Source: Bin87 sp026710825 (GTDB taxonomy: Bacteria; Chloroflexota; Dehalococcoidia; Lucifugimonadales; UBA3495). Taken from it: 64,000 nucleotides of DNA. The DNA is taken from positions 3,658,001 through 3,722,000 of the forward strand of contig OZ247427.1 in NCBI GenBank assembly GCA_965232815.1, given 5' to 3'. The notes beneath the pieces are model-generated. The model saw only the letters and a list, made by a program, of their open reading frames with translations. It did not search any database and was not told where the DNA came from. A program made the translations under genes and the position numbers. Positions within the stretch are counted from its first letter, which is position 1, and each line of letters starts with the position of its first letter. Below are positions 18,098-26,117 of this stretch, one piece after another.

Positions 18098-19156
18098 ATG
18101 ACCCTGTCCCAGACCGACCTACCCGTCCGCCTGACCGAACTCTCCCACTGCGCCGGTTGAGCGGCCAAGCTGAGTCTTGAGGACCTGGGCCAGGTCCTGA
18201 GTTACGTTCCTCTGCTGAGCCACCCCGACTTGTTGGTTGGGGCCGAGACCGGCGACGATGCGGCCGTCTATCGCATTAACGACGAAACGGCCCTCATAGT
18301 CACAGTGGACTTTTTTCCTCCCATCACCGATGACCCCTACGAATACGGAGCCATCGCTGCCGCCAACTCGCTGTCCGACGTGTACGCCATGGGCGGCAAG
18401 CCCCTGATCGCGCTGAACGTCGTGGGATTCCCCGCGTCGCTGGATAAGGAAATCCTCGGCAGGACACTCCAGGGCGGCTACGCCAAGGCCGCCGAGGCCG
18501 AGTGCCTCATCGTGGGTGGTCATACCGTCGACGACCCGGAACCCAAGTACGGCCTGTCCGTAATCGGAATCGTGGAACCCGGCAAGCAGGTCAGCAACGC
18601 CGGCGCCAAACCCGGCGACGTGCTAGTGCTCAGCAAGCCCATCGGCACCGGCATCATCACCACAGCCGGCAAGCAGGGCGTCGTAGACCCCGACGTAATG
18701 GCTGGCGCCGTGCAAAACATGGCCGCGTTGAACCGTCCGGCTGCACAGGCGATGCAAAAAGTCGGTGTGAATTCCGCCACCGACATCACCGGATTCGGAC
18801 TGTTGGGACACCTGAAGAGCATGGTGAAGGGCAGTGGCGTTTCGGCAGAGATCAATCTGACAGCCGTGCCTGTCCTCGCCGGCACCCGCGAACTTCTCGA
18901 ACGCGGGGTCGCGCCCGGCGGGACCCACCGCAACGTCAGCAGCGTCAACGATGTCGTGCGCTGGGATTCGGCGCTCACCGATAACGACCGCATGCTCCTG
19001 TGCGACGCGCAGACTTCCGGCGGTCTGCTCATGTCGGTTCCGGCCGATCGCGCCGACGCTCTGATCAACGCTCTCTCGGATGAAGGAGCGCCCTGCGCCG
19101 CGGTGGTCGGCCGCATTACCGACGGAGACCCGGGCACCATCGTCGCGAAGTCGTAA
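18098..19156 (+). CDS. selD: Selenide, water dikinase SelD containing selenocysteine (UGA at codon 21)
   Basis: SelD makes selenophosphate from selenide and ATP for selenocysteine synthesis. The frame from ATG 18098 crosses TGA at 18158-18160 and continues to TAA at 19154. Reading UGA as Sec gives LTELSHCAG-U-AAKLSLEDL, with U at the catalytic position that is Cys17 in E. coli and Sec in several other SelD enzymes; the conserved Lys follows as Lys24. The downstream ATP-binding signature GAETGDDAAVYRI and the Gly-rich VGGHTVDDPEPKYGLSV are intact. The protein has 352 residues. Annotations starting at the internal TTG 18230 would lose the active site. The second Cys of the usual C-x-C is Ala here, but a Cys lies three residues before Sec. 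Confidence 0.93.
18158..18198 (+). promoter_or_regulatory. SECIS-like hairpin of selD
   Basis: Just downstream of the UGA, AGGACCT (18180-18186) pairs with AGGTCCT (18192-18198) around GGGCC. The apical Gs lie about 30 nt from the UGA. This is farther than in the UGSC gene but within the range I recall for bacterial SECIS elements. The loop sequence differs from GGUCU, so this assignment is weaker. Confidence 0.55.
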
Positions 19157-19175
19157 AACAATCCGGAGTTGCCCA

Positions 19176-19838
19176 ATGACCACCGCCAACCAACCTGACC
19201 AGCAGGCCAATCCGACCCAACCAGAATTCGGCCTGAAGCGCCCCGACCAGGTCAAGATCGCGCCGCCCGCGGGGGAGCGTGTCCCCCCAGGCCAGTTCGT
19301 CGCCAAGACCTTTCCCGTTCTCACCTACGGAGACACCCCTGAGGTCGACCTGTCCGCTTGGCGTATGCGGGTGTGGGGTTTGGTCCACAACGAAATCGAG
19401 TTGGACTGGGCACAGTTTTGCGCACTGCCCTGGGTGGAATTGAACGCCGATTTCCATTGCGTCACCCAGTGGTCGTCATTGGACCAGACCTGGGAGGGCG
19501 TGTGGGTCGCGGATCTTTTGGAATTGGCGGGTGTGGACCCCACCGCGCGGCACATCATGGCCCACTGCTTCGGAGACTACACCACCAACGTCCCATTGGA
19601 TCTGGCCTTATCCGAAGGCCTCCTCGCTCACAAGCAGAACGGCGCTGAGATCGGGAAGGATCACGGCTGGCCCCTCCGCCTCATCATACCCAGCAGGTAC
19701 GGCTGGAAGTCGGCCAAGTGGGTCAACGGAATCGAATTGATGTCCGACGACGCCCCCGGATTCTGGGAGCAGCGCGGTTACAACAACAACGCGGATCCCT
19801 GGCAGGAAGAACGGTTCTGGCCGGAACTTACCCACTGA
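19176..19838 (+). CDS. Sulfite-oxidase-like molybdopterin-dependent oxidoreductase
   Basis: A 220-residue protein of the sulfite oxidase/YedY (MsrP) molybdopterin domain family. The molybdenum-ligating Cys is in ADFHCVTQWS (Cys95), followed by WEGVWVADLLELAGV and the characteristic DHGWPLRLIIPSRYGWKSAKWV. No twin-arginine signal is present, so it is probably cytoplasmic. The dimerisation domain of true sulfite oxidases is absent. A CGGAG ribosome site precedes the ATG. It is third in the operon after selD. The substrate is unknown. Confidence 0.87.
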   Translation: MTTANQPDQQANPTQPEFGLKRPDQVKIAPPAGERVPPGQFVAKTFPVLTYGDTPEVDLSAWRMRVWGLVHNEIELDWAQFCALPWVELNADFHCVTQWSSLDQTWEGVWVADLLELAGVDPTARHIMAHCFGDYTTNVPLDLALSEGLLAHKQNGAEIGKDHGWPLRLIIPSRYGWKSAKWVNGIELMSDDAPGFWEQRGYNNNADPWQEERFWPELTH

Positions 19839-19869
19839 ATCATCGTTGCGGAAGCCGGCCAAAAACTGA

Positions 19870-19896
19870 CAGGGGCGGGTTTGAGACCCGCCCCTG
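19870..19896. terminator. Bidirectional terminator
   Basis: An 11-bp perfect stem (CAGGGGCGGGT with ACCCGCCCCTG) around TTGAG separates the convergent molybdoenzyme and zinc-ribbon genes. Confidence 0.75.
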
Positions 19897-19921
19897 CCGT
19901 TGCTTGCTCGCCGTTGGCTGA

Positions 19922-20122
19922 TTACGCCGCTCGCAGCAATTCTCTGGATGCCTGCGTTTTCGTGGCGGCCCGCTTGACTTTCGCCATCTCCAAAGCCGCA
20001 GTCGGAGCGTCCAGATCCTTGTGTAGCCCGCACTGGAGGCAGTTGATGAACATCCCGTAGATGTCACGTTTGATTTGCAGATCGCCTTGACATTTGGGAC
20101 ACGCGCCGAATTTGATGGTCAT
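19922..20122 (-). CDS. Small zinc-ribbon protein
   Basis: A 66-residue protein with one zinc ribbon: CPKC near residue 9 and CLQC near residue 28, a spacing of 16 residues. A basic helix KVKRAATKTQASRELL follows. The start at 20122 has an AGGAGGT ribosome site 5 nt upstream; a longer in-frame reading lacks support. It may bind nucleic acid or protein. It is divergent from hspR. Confidence 0.75.
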   Translation of the reverse strand: MTIKFGACPKCQGDLQIKRDIYGMFINCLQCGLHKDLDAPTAALEMAKVKRAATKTQASRELLRAA

Positions 20123-20297
20123 GATTACCTCCTGGCCGGTTATTATTCGCGGCTTTGTTCTATGTGGAGTCGGTTGAGTTATCACTCGATCGGTTATACG
20201 TATGGAACCACTGGATCGGATCGCCTTGAATGTGTTTTATGCTCCTCGGTGAGTTTTGCGATGACCGGTTTTGATTCTGTCATAAATGACTATATCC

Positions 20298-20318
20298 CTT
20301 GACACGCATCATGTCAAG
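20298..20318. promoter_or_regulatory. HAIR-like operator (HspR binding site)
   Basis: CTTGACA-N7-TGTCAAG is a perfect 7-bp inverted repeat with a 7-nt spacer. The HspR-associated inverted repeat (HAIR) known from Streptomyces and mycobacteria is CTTGAGT-N7-ACTCAAG, so length, spacing and the CTTGA/TCAAG ends agree. It lies 24 nt upstream of the promoter of an operon whose first gene encodes an HspR-like repressor. Confidence 0.75.
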
Positions 20319-20342
20319 CCATATAGTTATCACATAGCAATG

Positions 20343-20351
20343 TGATATAAT
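20343..20351 (+). promoter_or_regulatory. Extended -10 promoter of hspR-grpE-dnaK
   Basis: TGATATAAT is a perfect extended -10 sequence, 36 nt before the hspR ATG. No -35 box is needed or seen. Confidence 0.65.
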
Positions 20352-20387
20352 TCACAGACTCGGAGTGAGTGGCAACGAGGCAGCGTT

Positions 20388-20924
20388 ATGCAGCAAAAGT
20401 GGCCCGGACAGATGCGCGGAGTACGCAGGCACTTGGAGCCTTACCCGGCTCCATCTGTCGATGCGCCCGCCGTAGGGGCCATGTCATTGCCTCCGGCTGC
20501 CGATTCCAGTGTCGTCAACGATGCTCAGTCAACTGCCGGAGAGCTGGAGGGCGTGTACATCATCTCCGTGGCCGCTCGTTTGCTCGAAATGCATCCCCAA
20601 ACCCTTCGCAAATACGAACGATTGGGCCTCATCCAGCCGGTCCGCACAGTTGGGATGCTCAGGCTCTACTCCCAGGACGACCTTCGCAAAGTAATGCTGA
20701 TTCGACACCTCATGGACAATCTGGGCCTCAATTTGGCCGGCGTCGAGTTCACCCTGAAACTCGTCAACAACCTCAATGTGTTCTCCCGCCGTCTGGCCAG
20801 GTCTATCGACGATCCCGACGTGGGACAGAGGATCCGCGAAGAGATTACCCTCCTTTGCGACAGTCTCAGCCTGCCCGCTCCGGACCGGTTCTCCTCATCC
20901 ACCGAAACCAGGAACTCTCAATGA
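20388..20924 (+). CDS. hspR: MerR-family heat-shock regulator HspR-like
   Basis: A 178-residue DNA-binding protein. Residues about 56-125 form a MerR-type winged helix (VYIISVAARLLEMHPQTLRKYERLGLIQP, then LRLYSQDDLRKVMLIRHLMDNLGLNLAGVEFTLKL), closely resembling HspR, the repressor of dnaK operons that needs DnaK as co-repressor. The N-terminal 50 residues are Pro/Ala-rich and probably disordered. A GAGG ribosome site precedes ATG 20388. The stop codon overlaps the grpE ATG. The HAIR-like site upstream supports autoregulation. Confidence 0.88.
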   Translation: MQQKWPGQMRGVRRHLEPYPAPSVDAPAVGAMSLPPAADSSVVNDAQSTAGELEGVYIISVAARLLEMHPQTLRKYERLGLIQPVRTVGMLRLYSQDDLRKVMLIRHLMDNLGLNLAGVEFTLKLVNNLNVFSRRLARSIDDPDVGQRIREEITLLCDSLSLPAPDRFSSSTETRNSQ

Positions 20925-21544
20925 CAACTGAACCAACAAACCCGCACGGCGATTCCCCTGATAACACGACCCCTGTTGACTCGGAATCCTGCCATCCCGG
21001 CGACAACGACGAGCCTCAAATGGACGCGGCCGATTCCCCTCCCGTAACCCCCGAGCAGGAATCTGCCATGCTGCGGGCCGCTCTCGCTGAGGCCAATGAG
21101 GAAATCGCCCGCCAAATGGACGCCGTGCAACGCGGTCGCGCTGACCTCGCCAACGCCCGGCGACGCCACGACGAGGACCGGCTGACCATCCAGCAGCAGG
21201 CCAATAGCCGTTTGCTGGTACAACTCCTCCCCATAGTTGACGAGCTCGATCTGGCCGTGAACCATCTTGACAACAACGGCCGGGAGCCGGCAGACGAATC
21301 ACCATCCGACTCTTGGGTGCAGGGCGTCCGCCTCATTCAGCGCAAGCTCTCCGGATTCCTGGAGTCTCAGGGCGTCGTCCGTATCGAGGCCCTCGGGCAG
21401 CAGTTCAATCCCGAGGTCCACGAGGCGGTCGGTATGACCAACATCGACGGCGCAGAGTCCGGCTCCATCGTGGAGGTGCTCCGCCAGGGGTACCGGCTGC
21501 ACGACCGGGTGGTGCAGGCGGCTCAGGTGGTCGTCAATCAGTAA
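20921..21544 (+). CDS. grpE: Nucleotide exchange factor GrpE
   Basis: The 207-residue exchange factor for DnaK. An acidic, disordered N-terminus (about 60 residues) leads into the long dimerisation helix (MLRAALAEANEEIARQMDAVQRGRADLANARRR) and the C-terminal beta-wing with the family signature FNPEVHEAVGM and VLRQGYRLHDRVVQAAQVVV. The start codon overlaps the hspR stop (ATGA), which implies translational coupling. dnaK follows after 77 nt. Confidence 0.95.
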   Translation: MTTEPTNPHGDSPDNTTPVDSESCHPGDNDEPQMDAADSPPVTPEQESAMLRAALAEANEEIARQMDAVQRGRADLANARRRHDEDRLTIQQQANSRLLVQLLPIVDELDLAVNHLDNNGREPADESPSDSWVQGVRLIQRKLSGFLESQGVVRIEALGQQFNPEVHEAVGMTNIDGAESGSIVEVLRQGYRLHDRVVQAAQVVVNQ

Positions 21545-21621
21545 ATCAACCGCCCCAATTCGACGGGGCCCACAATCGCAAACTCGATCTGAAACTTTAA
21601 TCCGATTATAGGAGCGCAACA

Positions 21622-23511
21622 ATGGCAAAAATTTTGGGCATCGACCTCGGTACTACCAACTCGGTAGCGGCCGTTATTGAAGCTGGTGAAGCGGATGTGG
21701 TGGAGAGCGCCGAGGGCAACCGCATAACCCCATCGGTGGTCGCGGTCAACACCCGCAGCGGCGAGCGCTACGTCGGGCAAACGGCGAAGCGGCAAGCAGT
21801 CACCAACCCGGAGAACACCATCTTCTCCGTCAAGCGTTTGATGGGCCGCCGGTTTAGCGACCCCGAGGTCCAGGATGCCGCAACACGGCTGCCCTACAAG
21901 ATAGTATCCGGCGACAATGGCGACGCCCACGTGGAAATGGCCGGTCAAGCCTACGCGCCCCCGCAAATTTCCAGCATGGTTCTCCAAAAGATCCGGCAGG
22001 ACGCCGAAGCAAAGCTGGGCGAACGCATCACTCAGGCAGTGATCACCGTACCTGCTTATTTCAACGACGCCCAACGCCAGGCTACCAAGGACGCTGGCAC
22101 CATCGCCGGGTTGGACGTCCTCCGCATCATCAACGAGCCCACCGCGTCGTCCCTGGCCTACGGAATCGACCGGCAGCAGACCGACTCCACTGTCGCGGTT
22201 TTCGACCTTGGCGGCGGCACCTTCGACATCACCATTTTGGAACTTGGCGAGGGCGTGTTCGAGGTGCTGTCCACCAACGGGGATACTTTCCTGGGCGGCG
22301 ACGACTTTGACGAATCCATTCTCAACTGGCTCGTCGGCGAGTTCCGCGCCGAAACTGGCATCGACCTCTCGCAGGATCGTATGGCCTTGCAGCGGTTGCG
22401 AGACGCCGCCGAGCGGGCCAAGATCGAGCTCTCCAGCACCTTGGAAACCGAGATCAACCTGCCATTCATCACTGCGGACGCCAGCGGCCCGCAACACTTG
22501 GTCAAGTCCCTGAGCCGGTCCCGCCTCGAGCAGTTGGTCGGCGACTTGATCGACCGCACCGAAGGCCCCTGCCGTCAGGCAATCGCCGACGCCGGCGTCT
22601 CAGTCGACAACATTAACGACGTCATACTTGTGGGCGGTATGTCCCGCATGCCTTCCGTGCAGGAAAAAGTCCAGCGCATATTCGGCCGGGAACCATCCCG
22701 GGCGGTGAACCCCGACGAAGCCGTTGCCTTGGGCGCCGCCATCCAGGCCGGCGTGCTGGGCGGCGAGGTTGGCGACATCGTTCTCCTCGACGTCACCCCG
22801 CTCACGCTGGGTATCGAAACCCTTGGCAACGTCACCACCGCATTGATCCCGCGCAACACCACCATTCCCACCAAGAAGACCGAGACGTTCACCACCGCAG
22901 CCGACAACCAGCCTAGCGTCGATATTCACGTTTTGCAGGGCGAGCGTCCCATGTCTGCCGACAATAAGACCATCGGACGGTTCATGTTGGACGGTATTCT
23001 GCCCGCGCCTCGTGGAATCCCTCAGATCGACGTCACCTTCGACATCGACTCCAACGGAATCCTCAGCGTCTCTGCTCAGGACAAGGGCACTGGGAAGGAA
23101 CAGCGCATCGTCATACAAACCAGCAGTGGTCTTTCCGAGGACGACATCGAGCGCATGATGTCCGAGGCCCAGTCTAACGAGGAAGCCGACCGCGCCCGTC
23201 GCGCCGAGGTGGAAACCCGCAACCAGGCTGACAGCTTGGCCTACTCCGCCGAGCGGTTGCTGGCCGAACATGCCGAGGTCCTGCCCCCGGACCTCAAAAC
23301 CGAGGCCGAGGACAAACTTGCCGCGCTCCGTTCCGCGATCGCGGCCAACAATGTCGCCCAAATGCAGACGGCCATGAACGAATTGAACGAGACCCTCCAG
23401 AAAGTCGGGCAGGCGGTCTATTCGCAGCCGGGCGCTGATGCGCCGGGCTCCGCACAGCCCGGTGACACTCCGGGGGACGACACGGTCGAGGGCGAATTCA
23501 GAGAGGTATAA
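21622..23511 (+). CDS. dnaK: Molecular chaperone DnaK
   Basis: Hsp70 chaperone, 629 residues. The ATPase domain begins ILGIDLGTTNSVAAV and carries VFDLGGGTFDITIL and VILVGGMSRMP. The linker and substrate-binding domain follow (DVTPLTLGIETLGNVTTALIPRNTTIP), and the helical lid ends in a short linker and EGEFREV. AGGAG lies 7 nt before the ATG. dnaJ is not in this operon, so the J-protein must be encoded elsewhere. Confidence 0.97.
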   Translation: MAKILGIDLGTTNSVAAVIEAGEADVVESAEGNRITPSVVAVNTRSGERYVGQTAKRQAVTNPENTIFSVKRLMGRRFSDPEVQDAATRLPYKIVSGDNGDAHVEMAGQAYAPPQISSMVLQKIRQDAEAKLGERITQAVITVPAYFNDAQRQATKDAGTIAGLDVLRIINEPTASSLAYGIDRQQTDSTVAVFDLGGGTFDITILELGEGVFEVLSTNGDTFLGGDDFDESILNWLVGEFRAETGIDLSQDRMALQRLRDAAERAKIELSSTLETEINLPFITADASGPQHLVKSLSRSRLEQLVGDLIDRTEGPCRQAIADAGVSVDNINDVILVGGMSRMPSVQEKVQRIFGREPSRAVNPDEAVALGAAIQAGVLGGEVGDIVLLDVTPLTLGIETLGNVTTALIPRNTTIPTKKTETFTTAADNQPSVDIHVLQGERPMSADNKTIGRFMLDGILPAPRGIPQIDVTFDIDSNGILSVSAQDKGTGKEQRIVIQTSSGLSEDDIERMMSEAQSNEEADRARRAEVETRNQADSLAYSAERLLAEHAEVLPPDLKTEAEDKLAALRSAIAANNVAQMQTAMNELNETLQKVGQAVYSQPGADAPGSAQPGDTPGDDTVEGEFREV

Positions 23512-23621
23512 AAGCAGTCTGAATCACCCGAGCGGTGCTGTGACCAAGTACGAAAAACGGGTTTCCCAAACCCAAAACCCTTGTAAACTACGCCCGCCAT
23601 GATGTTCCCCGATTCTGAAAG

Positions 23622-23630
23622 TGCTATAAT
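23622..23630 (+). promoter_or_regulatory. Extended -10 promoter
   Basis: TGCTATAAT is a perfect extended -10 sequence 60 nt before the 110-residue gene at 23691. Confidence 0.6.
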
Positions 23631-23690
23631 GATCTCGAGGTTACCATCTGCCGCGGTGGTATAAACCCGCCGGATATTGGGAGAAATGCA

Positions 23691-24023
23691 ATGAACGCAT
23701 CACCGAAAGACGACGTCGAAGTCGGCGGATTCGAAAGCGAAAACCCGACCGTGGATTCCGCTCCAATTGGTGTGGAGCAGCAGGCAGGGCCCCAGGTGGA
23801 AGACTTGGACATCGAGTCGCTTACCCCGCTGCAGTCCCATTATCTGGAATCGTTGCGACAACTCGTAACGGTCAAAAACGAATATCAGGCGGGGAGCGAG
23901 TACGAAGCTTGGATGATGGAATCCATCAACCGTTCGATCTATTCGGCCCTGCGCGATTGCATCGAAGCCAACATCGGCACCGTCGCAAAAGAACTCCTGC
24001 ACAGCGAGCATCAGGTAAACTAG
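23691..24023 (+). CDS. Hypothetical acidic protein
   Basis: A 110-residue protein that I do not recognise. The first 45 residues are acidic and probably unstructured. Residues 46-105 look helical (LTPLQSHYLESLRQLVTVKNEY, SINRSIYSALRDCIEANIGTVAKELL). GGAG lies 7 nt before the ATG and its own extended -10 promoter precedes it. There is no membrane segment. Its position between dnaK and the tRNA cluster suggests a stable core gene rather than part of the island. Confidence 0.65.
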   Translation: MNASPKDDVEVGGFESENPTVDSAPIGVEQQAGPQVEDLDIESLTPLQSHYLESLRQLVTVKNEYQAGSEYEAWMMESINRSIYSALRDCIEANIGTVAKELLHSEHQVN

Positions 24024-24137
24024 CAACCCGACTCTGTAAGGCAGTGGGTCCGTGTGAACAGCGGCCCGCTGCCCTTTGTAGTTAACTGACAGCGGCCCTC
24101 AAGAACCCATATTCTCCGATGGAGATTTCGGGATTTG

Positions 24138-24146
24138 TGATATAAT
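24138..24146 (+). promoter_or_regulatory. Extended -10 promoter of the tRNA cluster
   Basis: TGATATAAT lies 14 nt before the first base of tRNA-Leu(GAG). Confidence 0.6.
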
Positions 24147-24160
24147 CCGGCCATGTACAT

Positions 24161-24247
24161 GCCGAGGTGGTGGAAATGGTAGACACGCGGTCTTGAGGGG
24201 GCCGTGGGCTTTCGCTCGTGTGGGTTCAAGTCCCGCCCTCGGCACCA
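24161..24247 (+). tRNA. tRNA-Leu (GAG)
   Basis: A class II tRNA with a long variable arm. The 7-bp acceptor stem GCCGAGG/CCTCGGC, the anticodon stem CGGTC/GGCCG with loop TTGAGGG (anticodon GAG at 24195-24197), the T-arm GGTTCAAGTCC and an encoded CCA are all present. Confidence 0.95.
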
Positions 24248-24311
24248 ACCCGACTCTGCGAGCGCAGTAGCAACCTCATCTCAAACCGTAGACTGCCAGG
24301 ATCAGGAACGA

Positions 24312-24388
24312 GGCGACGTAGCCAAGTGGACTAAGGCGGAGGTCTGCAAAACCTCTATTCGGCGGTTCGAATCCGCCCGTCGCCTCCA
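24312..24388 (+). tRNA. tRNA-Cys (GCA)
   Basis: Acceptor stem GGCGACG/CGTCGCC, anticodon stem GAGGT/ACCTC with loop CTGCAAA (anticodon GCA at 24346-24348), T-arm GGTTCGAATCC, discriminator T and an encoded CCA. Confidence 0.95.
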
Positions 24389-24492
24389 AATTTGTCAAAT
24401 GGACACCGGTCACGAGACTACATAGACCAGCGTCATCAACGCGCACGGATCCGTGTACCAGGATCGAGTTGCGCGATTATTTTTTCCTCCGT

Positions 24493-24579
24493 GCCGAGGT
24501 GGCGAAAAGGTAGACGCGGCGGACTTAAAATCCGCTACCTCCTGGAGGTGTGTGGGTTCGAGTCCCTCCCTCGGCACCA
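24493..24579 (+). tRNA. tRNA-Leu (UAA)
   Basis: A class II tRNA with acceptor stem GCCGAGG/CCTCGGC, anticodon stem GCGGA/TCCGC with loop CTTAAAA (anticodon UAA at 24526-24528), a long variable arm and an encoded CCA. The accessory region starts just after it. Confidence 0.95.
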
Positions 24580-25238
24580 AATTCTCAATAAGGGCAGACT
24601 ACAAACTCAGGAACGGTATCAGTAACAAGCATTTTGACAGGATTCGGCCCGTATTGCTGGACAAATGCTGGACAAATTCCCAGCAACGGACAGTAGCAGG
24701 CCGCAATTCACAGCACCAGACACCATGAACGCGCCCGGACTTTCCGGGCGCGATTTCGCGTATATCAGCGAACCTACGCAAACGATTTGCCGGGATACGC
24801 TTGGCATCCGCGACCAGCGAACGCATTGCCGCCAGATTATTCCCAGGCGCGCCAAAAACAACATGGGGCCCAATCGCGACCAGAGCCGCGGGACCCCAAA
24901 CCCGGCAAACCAGAGCGCATGACAGGCGGGCTCTCTCCAAGTTCGATCCGGAACTGACCTTATTCAGGACGATAGGGGCAACCTGTACGTTAAACGGGCC
25001 GGCCACGGCTCAAGCAATGGGATACCAGGAATCGACCGGGAGTGCCCCACACGAAAGCGTCTACCGGCCGGATTCAGCCGCAAGGACCACCGTTATTGAA
25101 AGGCGATGCGCCGAAGGACCGCAACGCTTGAAACTTCCCGGTACGGCTTTTATTTCAACGGTTTGGCCTGGAGGACAGCGACGGCTGGCCCGCGGACCGG
25201 GCTAAGACGCGCTAAGCCGCCAATAGTCGCGGACGATT
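24580..25238. other. Non-coding stretch after the tRNA cluster
   Basis: No credible gene is seen. It holds a direct repeat of TGCTGGACAAA (two copies from about 24657) and a GC-rich hairpin near 24730-24752 (GCGCCCGG/CCGGGCGC). The stretch marks the shift from conserved genes to the accessory region and may contain old insertion scars. Confidence 0.45.
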
Positions 25239-25778
25239 TCATGCCGACTGCCGTTGGGACCATTCGACGTAAGCGTCGTTCAGACGCTGGTGCAGCACCT
25301 GCGGCCGGTCCGCCTTGATCCTGACCACGTCGCCGTTGACGAGATCCAGCTCCAGATAGCGGCTGGAAAGGGTGGTGCCCACGATCAATCCGCCGCCGTA
25401 TGCCCCGACGCCGATCGACCGTTGGCCCGTGTCCGCGAGATAAATCTCGGAGAACCCGATCGACCGGGTACGTGGACCACCGAAAGCCGTCCTTGGAAAC
25501 AACAAGCGTTCCGTGGTGACAACCACCCAACTCGCTCCCATCGACGGGAAACCTGATTTCCACCAGAAACGCACCTCTTCACCTAGTGCTAGCTCAGTCC
25601 TGGCGGCTTCGAACCGTCTGGTGTGGCCCCGGGCAGTGGCCATGACCAAATAGGGCAGCAGAACGACGGCACCCAAGCCACCGAACACGGCGCCGGCGAC
25701 AGGCGCGACGATGCACAAAAGGACAAGAACGACGAGGTAGGCAATCGCAACTAATCGCCGGATCAGCATTACTCTCAT
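25239..25778 (-). CDS. Hypothetical membrane protein with PH-like domain
   Basis: A 179-residue protein. Residues 4-50 form two closely spaced hydrophobic segments (LVAIAYLVVLVLLCIVAPVA and FGGLGAVVLLPYLVMA). The soluble part includes VVVTTERLLFPR, which resembles the 'VTNxRLIF' strand of bacterial PH-like domains, and VNGDVVRIKAD. AGGAG lies 6 nt before the ATG at 25778; upstream in-frame starts have no ribosome site. The function is unknown. It probably sits in the inner membrane with the PH-like domain in the cytoplasm. Confidence 0.6.
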   Translation of the reverse strand: MRVMLIRRLVAIAYLVVLVLLCIVAPVAGAVFGGLGAVVLLPYLVMATARGHTRRFEAARTELALGEEVRFWWKSGFPSMGASWVVVTTERLLFPRTAFGGPRTRSIGFSEIYLADTGQRSIGVGAYGGGLIVGTTLSSRYLELDLVNGDVVRIKADRPQVLHQRLNDAYVEWSQRQSA

Positions 25779-26117
25779 AACGCACTCCTTTTCAGCCGTG
25801 GAACGGCTGCAGTAGAGGGGGTATAAGCAAGCCATTCCAGCAGGACGGCACGATGCGTCGACGCCAACTACCTGCCCGACCACGCAAAACGCCTGCCACC
25901 AGTAGGACGACAGCTCAACGTGGCAAACGGTGGAGAGCAGCGGTAGACCGCGGGAGAGGCACGTAGGCAGCCGGCGAAGGCGGGCAACGTGCAGAACAGG
26001 GGGAGCGGTTCAACTGAAGTACCGCAGCGAGCGCGCCATTTTCGCGGCGCGACTGGAGAAACAGACGACATCAGAGACGGCGCAAAAAACCGCATCTGGA
26101 ACCCCCTAGCGGCCACT
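25779..26117. other. Intergenic stretch before structured element 1
   Basis: Apart from the promoter region of the minus-strand membrane protein gene, I see no gene or clear signal here. Confidence 0.4.

Noticed and set aside
18230..19156. SelD starting at TTG 18230
   Set aside because: That start would drop the catalytic segment. An ATG at 18098 with an in-frame UGA at the active-site position is far more plausible.
20298..20318. CIRCE element (HrcA site)
   Set aside because: CIRCE has TTAGCACTC-N9-GAGTGCTAA. The spacer and arms here fit HAIR instead, and the operon starts with an HspR-like gene.
24657..24680. Direct repeat of TGCTGGACAAA as attachment site
   Set aside because: Two adjacent copies without an integrase or distant partner copy do not support an att site.
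24599..25006. Minus-strand reading frame of 135 codons
   Set aside because: No ribosome site, no recognisable domain and overlap with a hairpin. It was not annotated.
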